Notes under the pieces: model-generated
Seen by the model: the letters and a program-made list of their open reading frames with translations, nothing else
What the model was told of the DNA's origin: nothing
Database searches by the model: none
Translations under genes and position numbers: made by a program
Shown here: piece after piece, positions 35,947 to 44,964 of the stretch
Layout of the letters: every line of letters starts with the position of its first letter
Position numbering within the stretch: position 1 is the stretch's first letter
Assembly: GCF_025370105.1 (NCBI RefSeq)
Contig: NZ_JANQBK010000014.1
Coordinates: 1-64,000, forward strand
Source: Sphingomonas hylomeconis
GTDB lineage: Bacteria > Pseudomonadota > Alphaproteobacteria > Sphingomonadales > Sphingomonadaceae
Length of the DNA stretch: 64,000 nucleotides
Direction of reading: 5' to 3'

Positions 35947-38192
35947 GGCATTGTCCTGACACAGGTAAAGGGCCCCAGCCGTGGTTGCGCGGCGTTGCCC
36001 GGCGGAAGCGCCACGTCGAAGCTGCAGGCGGCGTCGGGCAGGCGCACGGTAACCCGGTTGCGATCGTCGAGCATCGACAGGTAGATTTCGCCGGCCGCCC
36101 CCGACACGGTTTCCTCGCCGCTTGCCGTCTCGACCTGCAGGCCCGTCGGCAACACCGAGCCGTCCTCGAGCCGCACGGTCAGCAAGGCATCGCGGCGCCC
36201 CAGCACAGGGAAATCGACCCGCACGCCCGCGCGCCGGGGCGGGCGTACGATCTGCTGGTTTGACCGGATTTGCGCGGTCATGGGCACGTCATCGCTGTCG
36301 ATACTGATCGGGTTGTCGTCGAAGGTGCGCAGATTTGGGATGATCATCATCCCGTTGGAACCGGTCCGGCCAACCAGCTGGTTATCGGCGTAAACTCCCA
36401 CGCCTGGATAATTTCCGACGCGCACTGCAGCGAAGCTCTGGGTGAGGGGGCGCGCTGCGAATACGGTGCCGTCGACGATGCCCACCGACCCTGCGGCGGA
36501 AACGTGCGCCGCGCTTGTCTGATCGCTCCAGCTGCCATCGATGGTGTAGGTCCCGAATCCGGTCTGCAGCGCGAGTTCGCCGTCGAGGCGATCGATTTCG
36601 CCGACCTCCCCACCCAATCGGTATCCGATACCATTCCCTATCGGCAGGTTGCGCTGAACGGTGACGGTGGCCGATTGCCGACCGCCGTTCGTTCCGATGC
36701 CGGCTGTCCCGGCGGTGTTGCGGCCCAGCGGCATTGCAAACATCACCTGCGCGGTCGTTTCAGCGACTGCACCCCAGGTTTTTGTAGCGATCAGGCTGAG
36801 CGAACCGAAGCGCGTCACGCGGATCTGGGTATTGAGACTGGCAATATTCAACGTGGGCGAATCGCGGTAGCTGCGGCTGGTGAAAGAGCCGCCCAACGAC
36901 CCGAAGGGCGTCGGCATGCCGATATAGGCCATGATCGAACGCCGCGGACTGCGCAGCGATGTGCCATAGCTGACATAGTCGTCGGACAGCAGCTCGGCCA
37001 TGGCGCCGTACGAAATGCGCGGCGTATTGCGGGCAACCCCGAGCGAAACCATTGTCCCGGTTCCATCTGGCGACTGACTGGTGGCCGCGCCGAGTTTTAC
37101 CAGTGCAGCCCCGGGGACGACGAAATCGGCTCCGATCCCGGCCTGCTGCACTGCACCGGTGATCTCGATATGGCCTTCACCGGTGACGCCGCTCGAAATA
37201 CCGTAGCGATAGCTGCCTGCGGCAAAGAACGGCCCATAGTCGAAGCTTCGCGTGCCGAAATTGTGCCGCGCAAAGCCGGCCTCGACCGAATAATCGTCGA
37301 GGCCGGCGCGCAGGAGCGTCGGTGCGGTATAATAGGATTGCGTAACTGTCGTTTCCTGCCCGAGAATATCCCGGACGACGAGGCTCACCTGGCCCGAGCC
37401 GCTGATCACCGGCACGTCGTTGATCGCGAATGGGCCGGGGCTGATATCGTGCCGCCCGGTCAGTACGTTATCGACATAGAGGTCGGCAACGGAGGGCAAG
37501 GTGGCACTGCCGCTGAGCGACGGCAGCGGGAGCGTCACGAAGCCCGGCTGCGTTTCGAAGCTGCGACCGAACTGCACCCCCCCGAAGCGGAACGGCGTAC
37601 CGCCAATCCCGCCGCGACCAATGCTGTCGCCGATCCGTAGCGATCGCAGGCGATCGGGGTCGTCGACCGTCCAGCTTGATTCGAGGCGAACCAGCGGCGC
37701 CGTGCGGTTCGCCGACTGCCCCACGAAGGTGCTCGTGCCGGAGCCATAGGGCGAAAAGACGCCGGCTTCGAAATATCCGCTCAGGGCGGGGCCGTCGGCA
37801 GTGCGGCTCGCCAACAAATTATAGTTGAGAAAGCCGCCCCAGCCGCTGCGCGCCATGGTGCCGTTGGGCGCGTGTCCGAGCCGCACCGCACTCTTTGGCA
37901 GCCGCGCCGGCGGAATGGAGAGCGTCAAGGTCTGCGACGATTCCTCCACCGTGAAATTCAGGCCACTGGCGGCCAGTGCGACATGGGGCTGATGGTTGAG
38001 ATCGACGATCGGCAATCCGTCGATCGATATGCCCCAGCGCCGCAACGCTTCCACCGCGACGAATACGTCGCCCTTGCCGCGCAGCACGAGTACGTCGCCG
38101 TGCGCGACGCCGTTCATCGAAACCGCCAACCACGCGGGCTGCAAAGCGTCCACCACTGCCGCCTGGACGTCTGCCATCGGGGCTGCAAACAT
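35943..38192 (-). CDS. Chaperone-usher outer-membrane usher (Csu/FimD type)
   Basis: Outer-membrane pilus assembly platform of 749 residues. Usher parts are visible: an N-terminal chaperone-binding region (LVLRGKGDVFVAVEALRRWGI), the barrel start LLASRTADGP, the plug-region phrase VADLYVDNVLTGRHDISPG and C-terminal domains with GVGVYADNQLVGRTGSNG and ending in a Cys pair (ACSFDVA, FTCVRTMP). The mature sequence appears to begin within about 20 residues of the start. No signal peptide is present, and an in-frame TAG, the chaperone stop, lies four codons before the ATG, leaving no room for one. It may be non-functional or use an unusual start. Confidence 0.88.
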   Translation of the reverse strand: MFAAPMADVQAAVVDALQPAWLAVSMNGVAHGDVLVLRGKGDVFVAVEALRRWGISIDGLPIVDLNHQPHVALAASGLNFTVEESSQTLTLSIPPARLPKSAVRLGHAPNGTMARSGWGGFLNYNLLASRTADGPALSGYFEAGVFSPYGSGTSTFVGQSANRTAPLVRLESSWTVDDPDRLRSLRIGDSIGRGGIGGTPFRFGGVQFGRSFETQPGFVTLPLPSLSGSATLPSVADLYVDNVLTGRHDISPGPFAINDVPVISGSGQVSLVVRDILGQETTVTQSYYTAPTLLRAGLDDYSVEAGFARHNFGTRSFDYGPFFAAGSYRYGISSGVTGEGHIEITGAVQQAGIGADFVVPGAALVKLGAATSQSPDGTGTMVSLGVARNTPRISYGAMAELLSDDYVSYGTSLRSPRRSIMAYIGMPTPFGSLGGSFTSRSYRDSPTLNIASLNTQIRVTRFGSLSLIATKTWGAVAETTAQVMFAMPLGRNTAGTAGIGTNGGRQSATVTVQRNLPIGNGIGYRLGGEVGEIDRLDGELALQTGFGTYTIDGSWSDQTSAAHVSAAGSVGIVDGTVFAARPLTQSFAAVRVGNYPGVGVYADNQLVGRTGSNGMMIIPNLRTFDDNPISIDSDDVPMTAQIRSNQQIVRPPRRAGVRVDFPVLGRRDALLTVRLEDGSVLPTGLQVETASGEETVSGAAGEIYLSMLDDRNRVTVRLPDAACSFDVALPPGNAAQPRLGPFTCVRTMP

Positions 38193-38204
38193 AATGGATC
38201 CGGC

Positions 38205-38969
38205 CTAGCGCCGCACCAGCGTTATCATGGCCTGCGTCACAACGCCGTCGCCGCTGGTTACGCTCAGGTCCAGCGGTGCATCCAAACCGAGCTTAGGATG
38301 TTTGCCGATAGACCAGCGTTTGCTTCCGCCGGGCAGCACCGCGCCGAAATGCGACGAGAGCCGGATCGTCTTATGTGCCGCATCGATCGCTCCGATGGCG
38401 ACCACGGTATCGTAGCGCGCTCCATCGTTGTCGGCCCGAAGGGTGATGTTGCCGGTCGCGTCGCGCGAGCCAGACCAACGCAGCGCTGCCTTGGCGCCCG
38501 GCGCCGGCATTACGTACAAGGGAAGATTGAGCCGCAGCGCGATCCGGACCTGGCTGGCTTTGGTCGCCGGCGGGAGAATATCCTCGATAATAACACGATA
38601 CGCGCCCGAAAGCCGCCCAGTGCGCGGTCCGATGCGCAGCAATTGCGTTCCACCGGCAGGTACCGTCATAATCGGCGGCGATGCGATCAACTCGTCGGTC
38701 GGCTCGTAGACATCGGCGCCGTCGTGCTGTGTCCAGCGATACAGCCGGACCTGAACCGAAACCGGCGTCTGTTCATTGTTGCGAAGAGTCAGCACTGCGT
38801 TCCGGCCGCCGGCGGGTACTTCCAGCACGACCGGGCTGACCTGGAAACTACTGGCTTGTACGGCGGGCGCCAGCAACAGCGCCGCCAGCGTAAACAGGAT
38901 CTTGTCGAAGGTGGCCGTGCGATCACGACCACCCCCGCTCGTCAGACCCGAAAGGTGACGGCTCCGCAC
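38205..38969 (-). CDS. Periplasmic pilus chaperone
   Basis: Two-domain immunoglobulin-like chaperone of 254 residues. A Sec signal peptide with a long N-region ends near APAVQA (residue 39). Domain 1 carries SFQVSPVVLEVPAGGRNAVLTLRNNEQTPVSVQVRLY, the usual FimC/CsuC start, and the subunit-binding strand region QLLRIGPRTGRLSGAYRVIIEDI; domain 2 follows from about 165. The start is GTG at 38969, three bases after the stop of the first subunit gene. Order subunit-chaperone-usher-subunit is the archaic Csu-like arrangement. Confidence 0.9.
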   Translation of the reverse strand: MRSRHLSGLTSGGGRDRTATFDKILFTLAALLLAPAVQASSFQVSPVVLEVPAGGRNAVLTLRNNEQTPVSVQVRLYRWTQHDGADVYEPTDELIASPPIMTVPAGGTQLLRIGPRTGRLSGAYRVIIEDILPPATKASQVRIALRLNLPLYVMPAPGAKAALRWSGSRDATGNITLRADNDGARYDTVVAIGAIDAAHKTIRLSSHFGAVLPGGSKRWSIGKHPKLGLDAPLDLSVTSGDGVVTQAMITLVRR

Positions 38970-38971
38970 GA

Positions 38972-39496
38972 TCAGTACGTCAGCGTGACGGTGACTTGAT
39001 CGGCATAGCTACCAGCATGCGCCGTTTGCTGGTTCGGCATGATGCTGGCGTAGATCGGCTTCGGCTGGGCGAGACCATTTCCGGTGTCGGCGATTTCTTC
39101 GGTCTCGCCGGTGCCGTCACCCCATGCAACGGTGTGCGCATCATCCTTGTACAAGCCGTAGTTCAAGACATCGCCATTGGGGCCTGCCATCTGGCGCGTC
39201 GCGACCGTCGCATCCGCTCCCTGGCCCTTGTCCGCAGCCGCGCTCCAGCCCGCACCGAAGGTGCACGTAACCGAAATGCCGCCCGTGCCGTCGCGCGCGG
39301 CGGTGCTGGTGGTGTCGATGCCGCCGAAGGCGATCGCGCTTGCCGAGACCGTGCAATTCTTGGTGACGGTGGCGCCGACGTCCAACGTCGAGGTTTTGGT
39401 CTGCGCCGATGCCGGGGCTGCAATCGTTGCCGCGCCGACCATAGCGGTGAGCACGGCGACGCGCAGCGACCATGGTGAGGTGTTAGGAACACCCAT
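38972..39496 (-). CDS. Spore coat U-domain pilus subunit (first, probable major)
   Basis: Secreted subunit of 174 residues with a signal peptide ending near APASAQ (residue 32) and a single SCPU domain: NCTVSASAIAFGG, SVTCTFG (the Cys pair), NYGLYKDDAHTVAWGDG and SYADQVTVTLTY at the end. Its ribosome-binding site (AGGAGAAA) is strong. As the first gene of the operon with the best translation signal it is the likely shaft subunit. It is longer than the distal subunit by an insertion around residues 85-100. Confidence 0.9.
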   Translation of the reverse strand: MGVPNTSPWSLRVAVLTAMVGAATIAAPASAQTKTSTLDVGATVTKNCTVSASAIAFGGIDTTSTAARDGTGGISVTCTFGAGWSAAADKGQGADATVATRQMAGPNGDVLNYGLYKDDAHTVAWGDGTGETEEIADTGNGLAQPKPIYASIMPNQQTAHAGSYADQVTVTLTY

Positions 39497-39683
39497 AGTA
39501 TTTCTCCTGTATTGATCGATGATACGGAGCGGCGTCAGGTTGGCCCCACCCCGTATCGGCCAGTGGCCGGATGATCGAATAACGAAAAGATCGGGCGATT
39601 ACCGCCTAACGCATTAACCTGATGGCAACATCTGTCGGGGAGTACGGTCGGCCGCTGCGATTTGTGCAATGCGGGCGATACCC

Positions 39684-41288
39684 TCATCCGGCCGCTGTTT
39701 GCCGATTTTGCGGTTCGGGTTCGACCCTCGGCATGGTGAAAAGGAAGGTCGCGCCCCCTTCCGGATTCTGCTGCGCACGAATGCCACCGCCAAGCGATTC
39801 GATGATCATCTGGCAGATCGACAGGCCAAGGCCGACGCCGTTGGGCTTGGTGGTGACAAACGGTGCAAACAGGCCTTCGGGCTTGCTACCACCAAAACCC
39901 GGGCCATTGTCGGCGATGGTGACCTCGACGAACTCCTGTGCCGCCGTGACGGTAACTCGGATCATGGGCTCCCGGGTCGCGCGTAGCGCGTCGACCGCGT
40001 TGCGGAAGATGTTGAGGAAGACCTGTCGCATCTGGATGCGGTCACCGATCACATCGAAATCGTGCAGCTCGGGCGCGATCGCGATATCCACGTTGTTCCA
40101 CGCCGTGTCGAGGCACGTCAGCGAGCGGGCATCATTCGCCGCTTCCCACAGATTCTGCGCCGACAGCCGTCCCTCTCCCTGTGACACCAGTTCGCTCATG
40201 CGATGGACGATCGTGCCCGCTTCAAGTGCGCTGGTGGCAGCCGCATCCATCGCCATCAAAATACTGTCATGCGATGCCGGATTGCCCTGATGGAGCAGGC
40301 GTCGCGCGCCGCGGATAAAGTTCGCCAGCGAAGTTAGCGGCTGGTTGAGTTCGTGCGACAACATCGCCGATAGCGCGGCGGCGGCACCCAATCTCGAGCT
40401 ATCGACCATCTCGAGCTGCAGCCGTTCGATCCGCTGCCGGGTCGCGCGTTCTTCGGTAAGGTCGGCCAACGCGCCCGTGACCCTAATTGCCCGCCCTGTG
40501 GCATCGCGAGCGATAAAGGCGCGCGATTGCATATGGACGTAGTCGCCGTCGACCCGACGGAGACGAAAGTCGCACACCCAGCGTTCGCCAGCTGGACAGG
40601 CACAGAACGACGCCGAAGTCCGCGCGATATCGTCGGGATGAATCTTCTCGCGCCACCATGACGCGGAACTCGTTATCTCTTCTACGTCATAGCCGAGAAA
40701 GCTGGTGATCAGATCGCCAAACGTCACCAGCCGGGTCTGGAGATCCACCTCCCAGATGACGTCGCGCGTCGCCAGCGCGGCGGTGCGGAAGCGCGCTTCG
40801 CTAGCCTGCGCTGCGGCGCGCGCGCGGAAGAGTTCGTCGATATCGCTCAACAAGCCTCGCCAGCGCGGCGCGGTGCCGTCCTCCGGGTAGTATTTTTCGG
40901 CCGCGCAGCGAAACCAGCGATAGGAGCCGTCTGCCATCCGTGTTCGGTGATCATAGACGTACGCCTCGGCACCGCGCGTGGCGTTCGCCCAGGCATCTGC
41001 CAGGCCGGCCCGATCCTCGGGGTGGATTCGACTGAGGAACTTATAGCCCATCGCATCGGATAGGCGCGCGCCACACCATTCGCCCCAAAGCGGCGCGATG
41101 CTGATTACCGCCCCATGTTCGTCGGCGATGAAGGGAATTTGCCGGTTGATCCGGATCGTAAATCGATAAAGTTCGTCGAGTTCTGCGCAATTCTGGAGCA
41201 AGATGGAATCTTGCCCGACGCTTTCGCCGTCGCGGGAATTGGCTCGCGCCGTTTCGCCGCCGTTCCAGCCTGTCAATTGCGCTTCCAT
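39684..41288 (-). CDS. PAS-domain sensor histidine kinase (FixL-like)
   Basis: Soluble sensor kinase of 534 residues without membrane helices. Two PAS modules with PAC ends lie at about 45-155 (GYKFLSRIHPEDR, DGSYRWFRC) and 163-280 (GYDVEEI, KIHPDDIARTS, VDGDYVHMQSR). The phosphoacceptor is H312 in MLSHELNQPLTS, the H-E-L-N-Q-P-L form of FixL/DctB-type kinases. ATP-site motifs are NIFRNAVDAL, DNGPGFGG and VGLGLSIC. No heme-ligating His typical of FixL was confirmed. Its start overlaps the partner response-regulator stop by 16 bases, so they are co-translated. Confidence 0.93.
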   Translation of the reverse strand: MEAQLTGWNGGETARANSRDGESVGQDSILLQNCAELDELYRFTIRINRQIPFIADEHGAVISIAPLWGEWCGARLSDAMGYKFLSRIHPEDRAGLADAWANATRGAEAYVYDHRTRMADGSYRWFRCAAEKYYPEDGTAPRWRGLLSDIDELFRARAAAQASEARFRTAALATRDVIWEVDLQTRLVTFGDLITSFLGYDVEEITSSASWWREKIHPDDIARTSASFCACPAGERWVCDFRLRRVDGDYVHMQSRAFIARDATGRAIRVTGALADLTEERATRQRIERLQLEMVDSSRLGAAAALSAMLSHELNQPLTSLANFIRGARRLLHQGNPASHDSILMAMDAAATSALEAGTIVHRMSELVSQGEGRLSAQNLWEAANDARSLTCLDTAWNNVDIAIAPELHDFDVIGDRIQMRQVFLNIFRNAVDALRATREPMIRVTVTAAQEFVEVTIADNGPGFGGSKPEGLFAPFVTTKPNGVGLGLSICQMIIESLGGGIRAQQNPEGGATFLFTMPRVEPEPQNRQTAAG

Positions 41289-42070
41289 TCATGATCAGGA
41301 CGCAATGGCTGCAGTCCGGCGCTTTCGCCGATAGCGATCGCGTGGTGAATATCGGTAGCGCCCAGCCGTTCTTTCAGTGCCACGCGGATTTGCCGCACGC
41401 GCGTTTCCTCGAGCCGCAGTAGCCTTGCCAGCCCGGCCGTCCGGATGCCCGCGATCAGCCCCCGGAGCACGGTCACCTGCTGCGCCGAAAGCTGCTCAAC
41501 GGCGTGCTGCGCGCTGATCTCCGCGCCACCGCCAAGCCGTTCGAAACTCGTTTCGAGCGCCCTGCACAGCGCGTCTTCGTCGAACGGCTTTTCAAGCAAC
41601 GCATGGGGGCCGATCTCTTCGGTCAGGTGCCTGCGCGACGCGTTCGTGGCCGCGGTCATCAGGATGATCGGCATAGTTCGACCGATCTGCCTCAGCTGGT
41701 GCATGACCTGCAGACCGCCGACCTGCGGCATAACCTGATCGATCAGCACGCAGCCATCGGGAAGTTCGGCGATCTCGGCGAGAAATTCGCCCCCATCCTC
41801 GAAGGATCGGCACGTCACCCCGACGGTGGCGAGCAGGAATTCAATCGATTCGCGGACCGATTGGTCGTCATCGACGAGATAGACCGGCCGCGCTGCGCTG
41901 CCGACCGGGCCAATCGCTGCTTTGGCCCATAGCGCGAGATGGTCGCTGGAGCCCATGCTCTGGTCGTCGAAAATGCGCTGCCCGCTCGGAGCCGGGCCGT
42001 CATGCCGCCGCGCGCGCGACAAGGCGGCGCCGCCGGGCGGCTTGATCGATGTCGGTTTAGACGAAGCCAT
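41273..42070 (-). CDS. Response regulator with degenerate FixJ-like output domain
   Basis: Protein of 265 residues. A proline/charged N-terminal extension of about 60 residues precedes a receiver domain (VYLVDDDQSVRESIEFLL at about 64-81, phosphoacceptor D111 in VLIDQVMP, Lys in LLEKPFDED). The C-terminal part aligns with a LuxR/FixJ helix-turn-helix (LSAQQVTVLRGLIAG, RLLRLEETRVRQIRVALKERLGATDIHHAI) but departs from the usual E-x-E-V-L and T-V-x-x-H text, so DNA binding needs testing. The ATG at 42070 gives a better start than the longer frame. It is co-transcribed with the histidine kinase gene and divergent from a canonical FixJ-like gene. Confidence 0.87.
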   Translation of the reverse strand: MASSKPTSIKPPGGAALSRARRHDGPAPSGQRIFDDQSMGSSDHLALWAKAAIGPVGSAARPVYLVDDDQSVRESIEFLLATVGVTCRSFEDGGEFLAEIAELPDGCVLIDQVMPQVGGLQVMHQLRQIGRTMPIILMTAATNASRRHLTEEIGPHALLEKPFDEDALCRALETSFERLGGGAEISAQHAVEQLSAQQVTVLRGLIAGIRTAGLARLLRLEETRVRQIRVALKERLGATDIHHAIAIGESAGLQPLRPDHEWKRN

Positions 42071-42387
42071 TGTCGCGCCCTTTGTTTCACGCAGCGTTAG
42101 CGACGAACTAATCAACGTCGTTAATTCACACTCCGACAAGCCGACACTACGACAGCGGGAAACCCTCCGATGACGTATACGGAAAACTAAAGTCTTTATT
42201 TTGCAAATAGTTCCGTGAGGCCCTGCTCGGGATTGGCCATCGCCGCTCGCCGTTTAGCCCCCCGCAGCATCCTGTGGTTAGCGGCGGTGTGGGAAGGCAA
42301 GCGCATCGAGAGCCGCTGCCGCTCCACCCTTGAGCCTGCCCGGTAACCATCGTATGCCCCCATTTTCAGTGTCTTGCGAGGCTCGCC
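42071..42387. other. Divergent intergenic region between two response regulators
   Basis: These 317 bases hold the promoters for the leftward regulator/kinase pair and the rightward FixJ-like gene. GAACTAA (42105-42111) and TTAATTC (42121-42127) form an interrupted palindrome with one mismatch close to the leftward start and may be an operator. The 42170-42210 part is AT-rich. No other gene is visible. Confidence 0.5.
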
Positions 42388-43020
42388 ATGACGACCGCGA
42401 CGCCCGTCTATATCGTGGATGACGATGCGACGCTTCGTCGCTCGACTTGGTTCATGCTATCGGCGGCAGGGTTCGAGCCCCGCGCTTTTGCCGGCGGCGC
42501 CGATTTTCTGAGTGAACTCCCCAACCTTCCGCTCGGCGCCGTCCTCCTGGATCTCCAGATGCCCGAAATCGGCGGCTTCGAGGTTCTGGAAGCGGTGATG
42601 CGGAGCGGTACCGCATTCCCTGTAATAATGATCACGGGCCATGGCGGCGTCCCCGGGGCGGTCCGCGCAATGAAGCTTGGGGCGGTCGATTTTATCGAAA
42701 AGCCCTATGTCGATGACGACCTGATCGCGCTGATCGATCGCGCCGTCGCGGCGTCGTGGCAGACGGAATCGGCCAGGGAGGGCATCAGAGTCGCGCAACG
42801 CAAGCTGGAGCAGCTATCGCGGCGCGAACGCGAGGTGCTGGAGTTGATGGTCGAGGGGCTGCCCAACAAACTGATTGCCTACCGCTTGCAGGTCAGCGTC
42901 AGAACGGTTGAAATGCACCGCGCGAGCGTGATGGAACGGCTAGGGCAATCCAGCTTTTCGGCCGCAATCCGACTGGCGATCACCGCCGGGATCCAGCCAG
43001 GGCCATTTGCGGAAGCATAA
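42388..43020 (+). CDS. FixJ-family response regulator
   Basis: Two-domain regulator of 210 residues. The receiver starts VYIVDDDATLRRSTWFML, with phosphoacceptor D55 in VLLDLQMPE, Thr in MITGHGGVPGAV and Lys105 in FIEKPYVDDD. A short linker leads to a LuxR-type helix-turn-helix (LSRREREVLELMVEGLPNKLIAYRLQVSVRTVEMHRASVM region, about 138-177). It is a canonical DNA-binding partner for a FixL-type kinase, here divergent from the kinase gene. The same kinase may phosphorylate both regulators. A hairpin follows the stop. Confidence 0.93.
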   Translation: MTTATPVYIVDDDATLRRSTWFMLSAAGFEPRAFAGGADFLSELPNLPLGAVLLDLQMPEIGGFEVLEAVMRSGTAFPVIMITGHGGVPGAVRAMKLGAVDFIEKPYVDDDLIALIDRAVAASWQTESAREGIRVAQRKLEQLSRREREVLELMVEGLPNKLIAYRLQVSVRTVEMHRASVMERLGQSSFSAAIRLAITAGIQPGPFAEA

Positions 43021-43046
43021 TGGAACGCGCGACGTCGCTAGGGTGT

Positions 43047-43076
43047 CGCGCCCGGCATGGGCTGCGGCCGGGCGCG
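43047..43076 (+). terminator. Hairpin downstream of the FixJ-like gene
   Basis: CGCGCCCGGC (43047-43056) pairs perfectly with GCCGGGCGCG (43067-43076) around a 10-base loop, 27 bases after the stop. There is no U tract, so it is either a weak terminator or an RNA-stabilising stem. Confidence 0.4.
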
Positions 43077-43219
43077 CTTGGCGGGGATTCGATGGCGGGG
43101 GAAGTCCGTCAGCGAAACGCGCGGCAAAACGTTAACAAAGTCTTGCGCCGCGCGCCGCATTTTCCACGGCTGGAGTCTGGTGCACGCTAACGGCACGGCT
43201 CCTCGCAAGGGGGAACATC

Positions 43220-43852
43220 ATGCAGGATGAACTTTGCGACGGTATCGAAACGTCAGCGGTGGATGGATCGGCTTCGGAACGACGCGGCCACGACAACCGC
43301 AATACGCAGCGATTGCGCACCGTCTTTCGCGTGGCGCGGGTATTTACGGGCGAGCGATATGGGCTGGCGCGGGTGTTGAATGTTTCTGATGAAGGGATGA
43401 TGCTCACCACCCAGCTGGATTTATCGCTCGATACCGTCTTATCGGTCGATCTGTCGGAAACCTGCACGCTCAAGGGACGCGTGGTGTGGCATCATTCGGG
43501 GCGATGCGGACTGAAATTGTTCGCGCCGATCGACAGCGCCGCGCTGCTCAAGCGCCTGTACGACGAACAACGGAGCGACCGCGCGCGTCAGATGCGCGTG
43601 CGGTTCGACAAGGCGGTCGTCGTCCAGAGCGACCTTGGCATCCAGATCATGCGCGCGCGCGGCGTTTCCCAGCGTGGCATCAAGCTCGTCCATGATGGGC
43701 GTTTCCGGCCGGGCATGACGGTAAAGGTCGCCATCGCGCCCGGAATCGAGCGGCGTGGCGTCGTTCGCTGGTCGCAGGACGGCATTGCGGGGTGCATGTT
43801 GACCGAGCTGATCAGCGTCGAGGAGCTGGGATCGATGACCGATCCGCGATAG
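43220..43852 (+). CDS. Tandem PilZ-domain protein
   Basis: Cytosolic protein of 210 residues with two PilZ-like beta barrels. The first (about 28-110) carries LARVLNVSDEGMMLTT, which matches the D/N-x-S-x-x-G half of the cyclic-di-GMP signature, and HHSGRCGLKLF. The second (about 122-200) carries GVSQRGIKLV and GVVRWSQDGIAGCML. An R-x-x-x-R element may be supplied by RNTQRLRTVFR. It may link c-di-GMP to surface behaviour, for which the nearby pilus operon is a possible output. It is monocistronic by position, with AAGGGGGAA before the ATG. Confidence 0.85.
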   Translation: MQDELCDGIETSAVDGSASERRGHDNRNTQRLRTVFRVARVFTGERYGLARVLNVSDEGMMLTTQLDLSLDTVLSVDLSETCTLKGRVVWHHSGRCGLKLFAPIDSAALLKRLYDEQRSDRARQMRVRFDKAVVVQSDLGIQIMRARGVSQRGIKLVHDGRFRPGMTVKVAIAPGIERRGVVRWSQDGIAGCMLTELISVEELGSMTDPR

Positions 43853-43907
43853 TCCCCGGGCACCGGCGCTGCGCGGCGCCATGCGATGCGCGCCACCTCG
43901 CTCCCGC

Positions 43908-44099
43908 TCAGTAGCACCGGCCCGGCAGCCGCGCCGCCGCCGCCTCGCGGGTCAGTTCGCTGATCTGCGGTTCGTGCATGCCGAACAGATCGGCATGCCA
44001 GACATTGCCGGCGCGCCAGACCATGCCGATATCCGTGCCGTCGCGGTGTACCGTATAGGTGTCGTCGCGCGGCATGGGCGTATAGTGATAGGAAGCCAT
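43908..44099 (-). CDS. Small conserved-type hypothetical protein
   Basis: Protein of 63 residues (from ATG 44099; a 78-residue form from 44144 is possible). The text MPRDDTYTVHRDGTDIGMVWRAG followed by WHADLFGMHEPQISELTREAAAARL looks like a compact fold of strands and one helix. No signal peptide or membrane segment is seen. I do not recognise a family. Codon use is like that of its neighbours. It is downstream of the glutaminyl-cyclase gene on the same strand with a gap of about 90 bases. Confidence 0.6.
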   Translation of the reverse strand: MASYHYTPMPRDDTYTVHRDGTDIGMVWRAGNVWHADLFGMHEPQISELTREAAAARLPGRCY

Positions 44100-44190
44100 A
44101 GCCGCAGGGAACTGCCCAGCGGGCAAAAAGCTCCGTACGGCCAATATGTTAGCGATGAACCGAGCAATTTTGCCGGCACATCCGGCACAC

Positions 44191-44964
44191 TCACCCGGCC
44201 GGTAGCGCTATCTCGTACAGGTGCGGCCAGTTCTTCCCGGTGACGTACAATTTGCGCGTGACGCGATCGTAAGCGATCCCGTTGGCGACCGCATCGCTGT
44301 CGCTGGTGCCGGCCAGCGCGACCAGCGCCGAGAGATCGATCACGCCGCGCACGACGCCGGTCACCGGATCGATCCGCGCGATTGCCGGGGTCATCCAGAT
44401 ATTGGCGAGAATCTCGCCATTCACATATTCGAGCTCGTTGATCTGGCGCAGCGGCTGGCCGGCATAGGTCACGCTGAGGCGCCGTACGACGCGCATCGTT
44501 TTGGGATCGAGGAAGCGCAGTACCGGCGTGCCGTCCGACAGGATGATGTGGCGGCCGTCATCGGTCATCGCCCAGCCCTCGCCATCATAGCGGAACGTGC
44601 CGACCTGTTTCAGCGTGGGCACCGACCAGCGGAACCCGGTGCCGCCATGCCACACCACGCTCCTGAGCTCGTTCTTCCACGCGACGATGCCTTCACCGAA
44701 CAGGGCCGGTGGGAGAGAGACCTGCCGCAGCACCTTGCCGGTCTGCAGATCGACCTGGCGGATATGCGACGCGCCCTCGCGCCCGGTGCTCTCGTAGAGC
44801 TTGCGATCGGTGATCAGCAGCCCTTCGGTAAAAGCGCCGGTGTCATGCGGATAGGTCGCGACGAGCCTGGGCTGGACGACCGGTGGGCGCGGCGGCGTCT
44901 GCTGCGCGGGCGCGGTGGCGCCAAGCACCAGCACGGCGGCGAGCGCGAGCGTACGGGCGATCAC
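44191..44964 (-). CDS. Glutaminyl-peptide cyclotransferase (bacterial beta-propeller type)
   Basis: Periplasmic enzyme of 257 residues converting N-terminal Gln to pyroglutamate. A signal peptide ends near ATAPAQ (residue 21). Family text follows: YPHDTGAFTEGLLI, LYESTGREGASHIRQVDLQTGKVL, FGEGIVAW, GEGWAMTDDGRHIILSDGT, NELEYVNGEILANIW and the closing ANGIAYDRVTRKLYVTGKNWPHLYEI. The length is normal for the plant/bacterial propeller class. Its start overlaps the stop of the XRE gene, so the two are coupled. Confidence 0.92.
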   Translation of the reverse strand: MIARTLALAAVLVLGATAPAQQTPPRPPVVQPRLVATYPHDTGAFTEGLLITDRKLYESTGREGASHIRQVDLQTGKVLRQVSLPPALFGEGIVAWKNELRSVVWHGGTGFRWSVPTLKQVGTFRYDGEGWAMTDDGRHIILSDGTPVLRFLDPKTMRVVRRLSVTYAGQPLRQINELEYVNGEILANIWMTPAIARIDPVTGVVRGVIDLSALVALAGTSDSDAVANGIAYDRVTRKLYVTGKNWPHLYEIALPAG

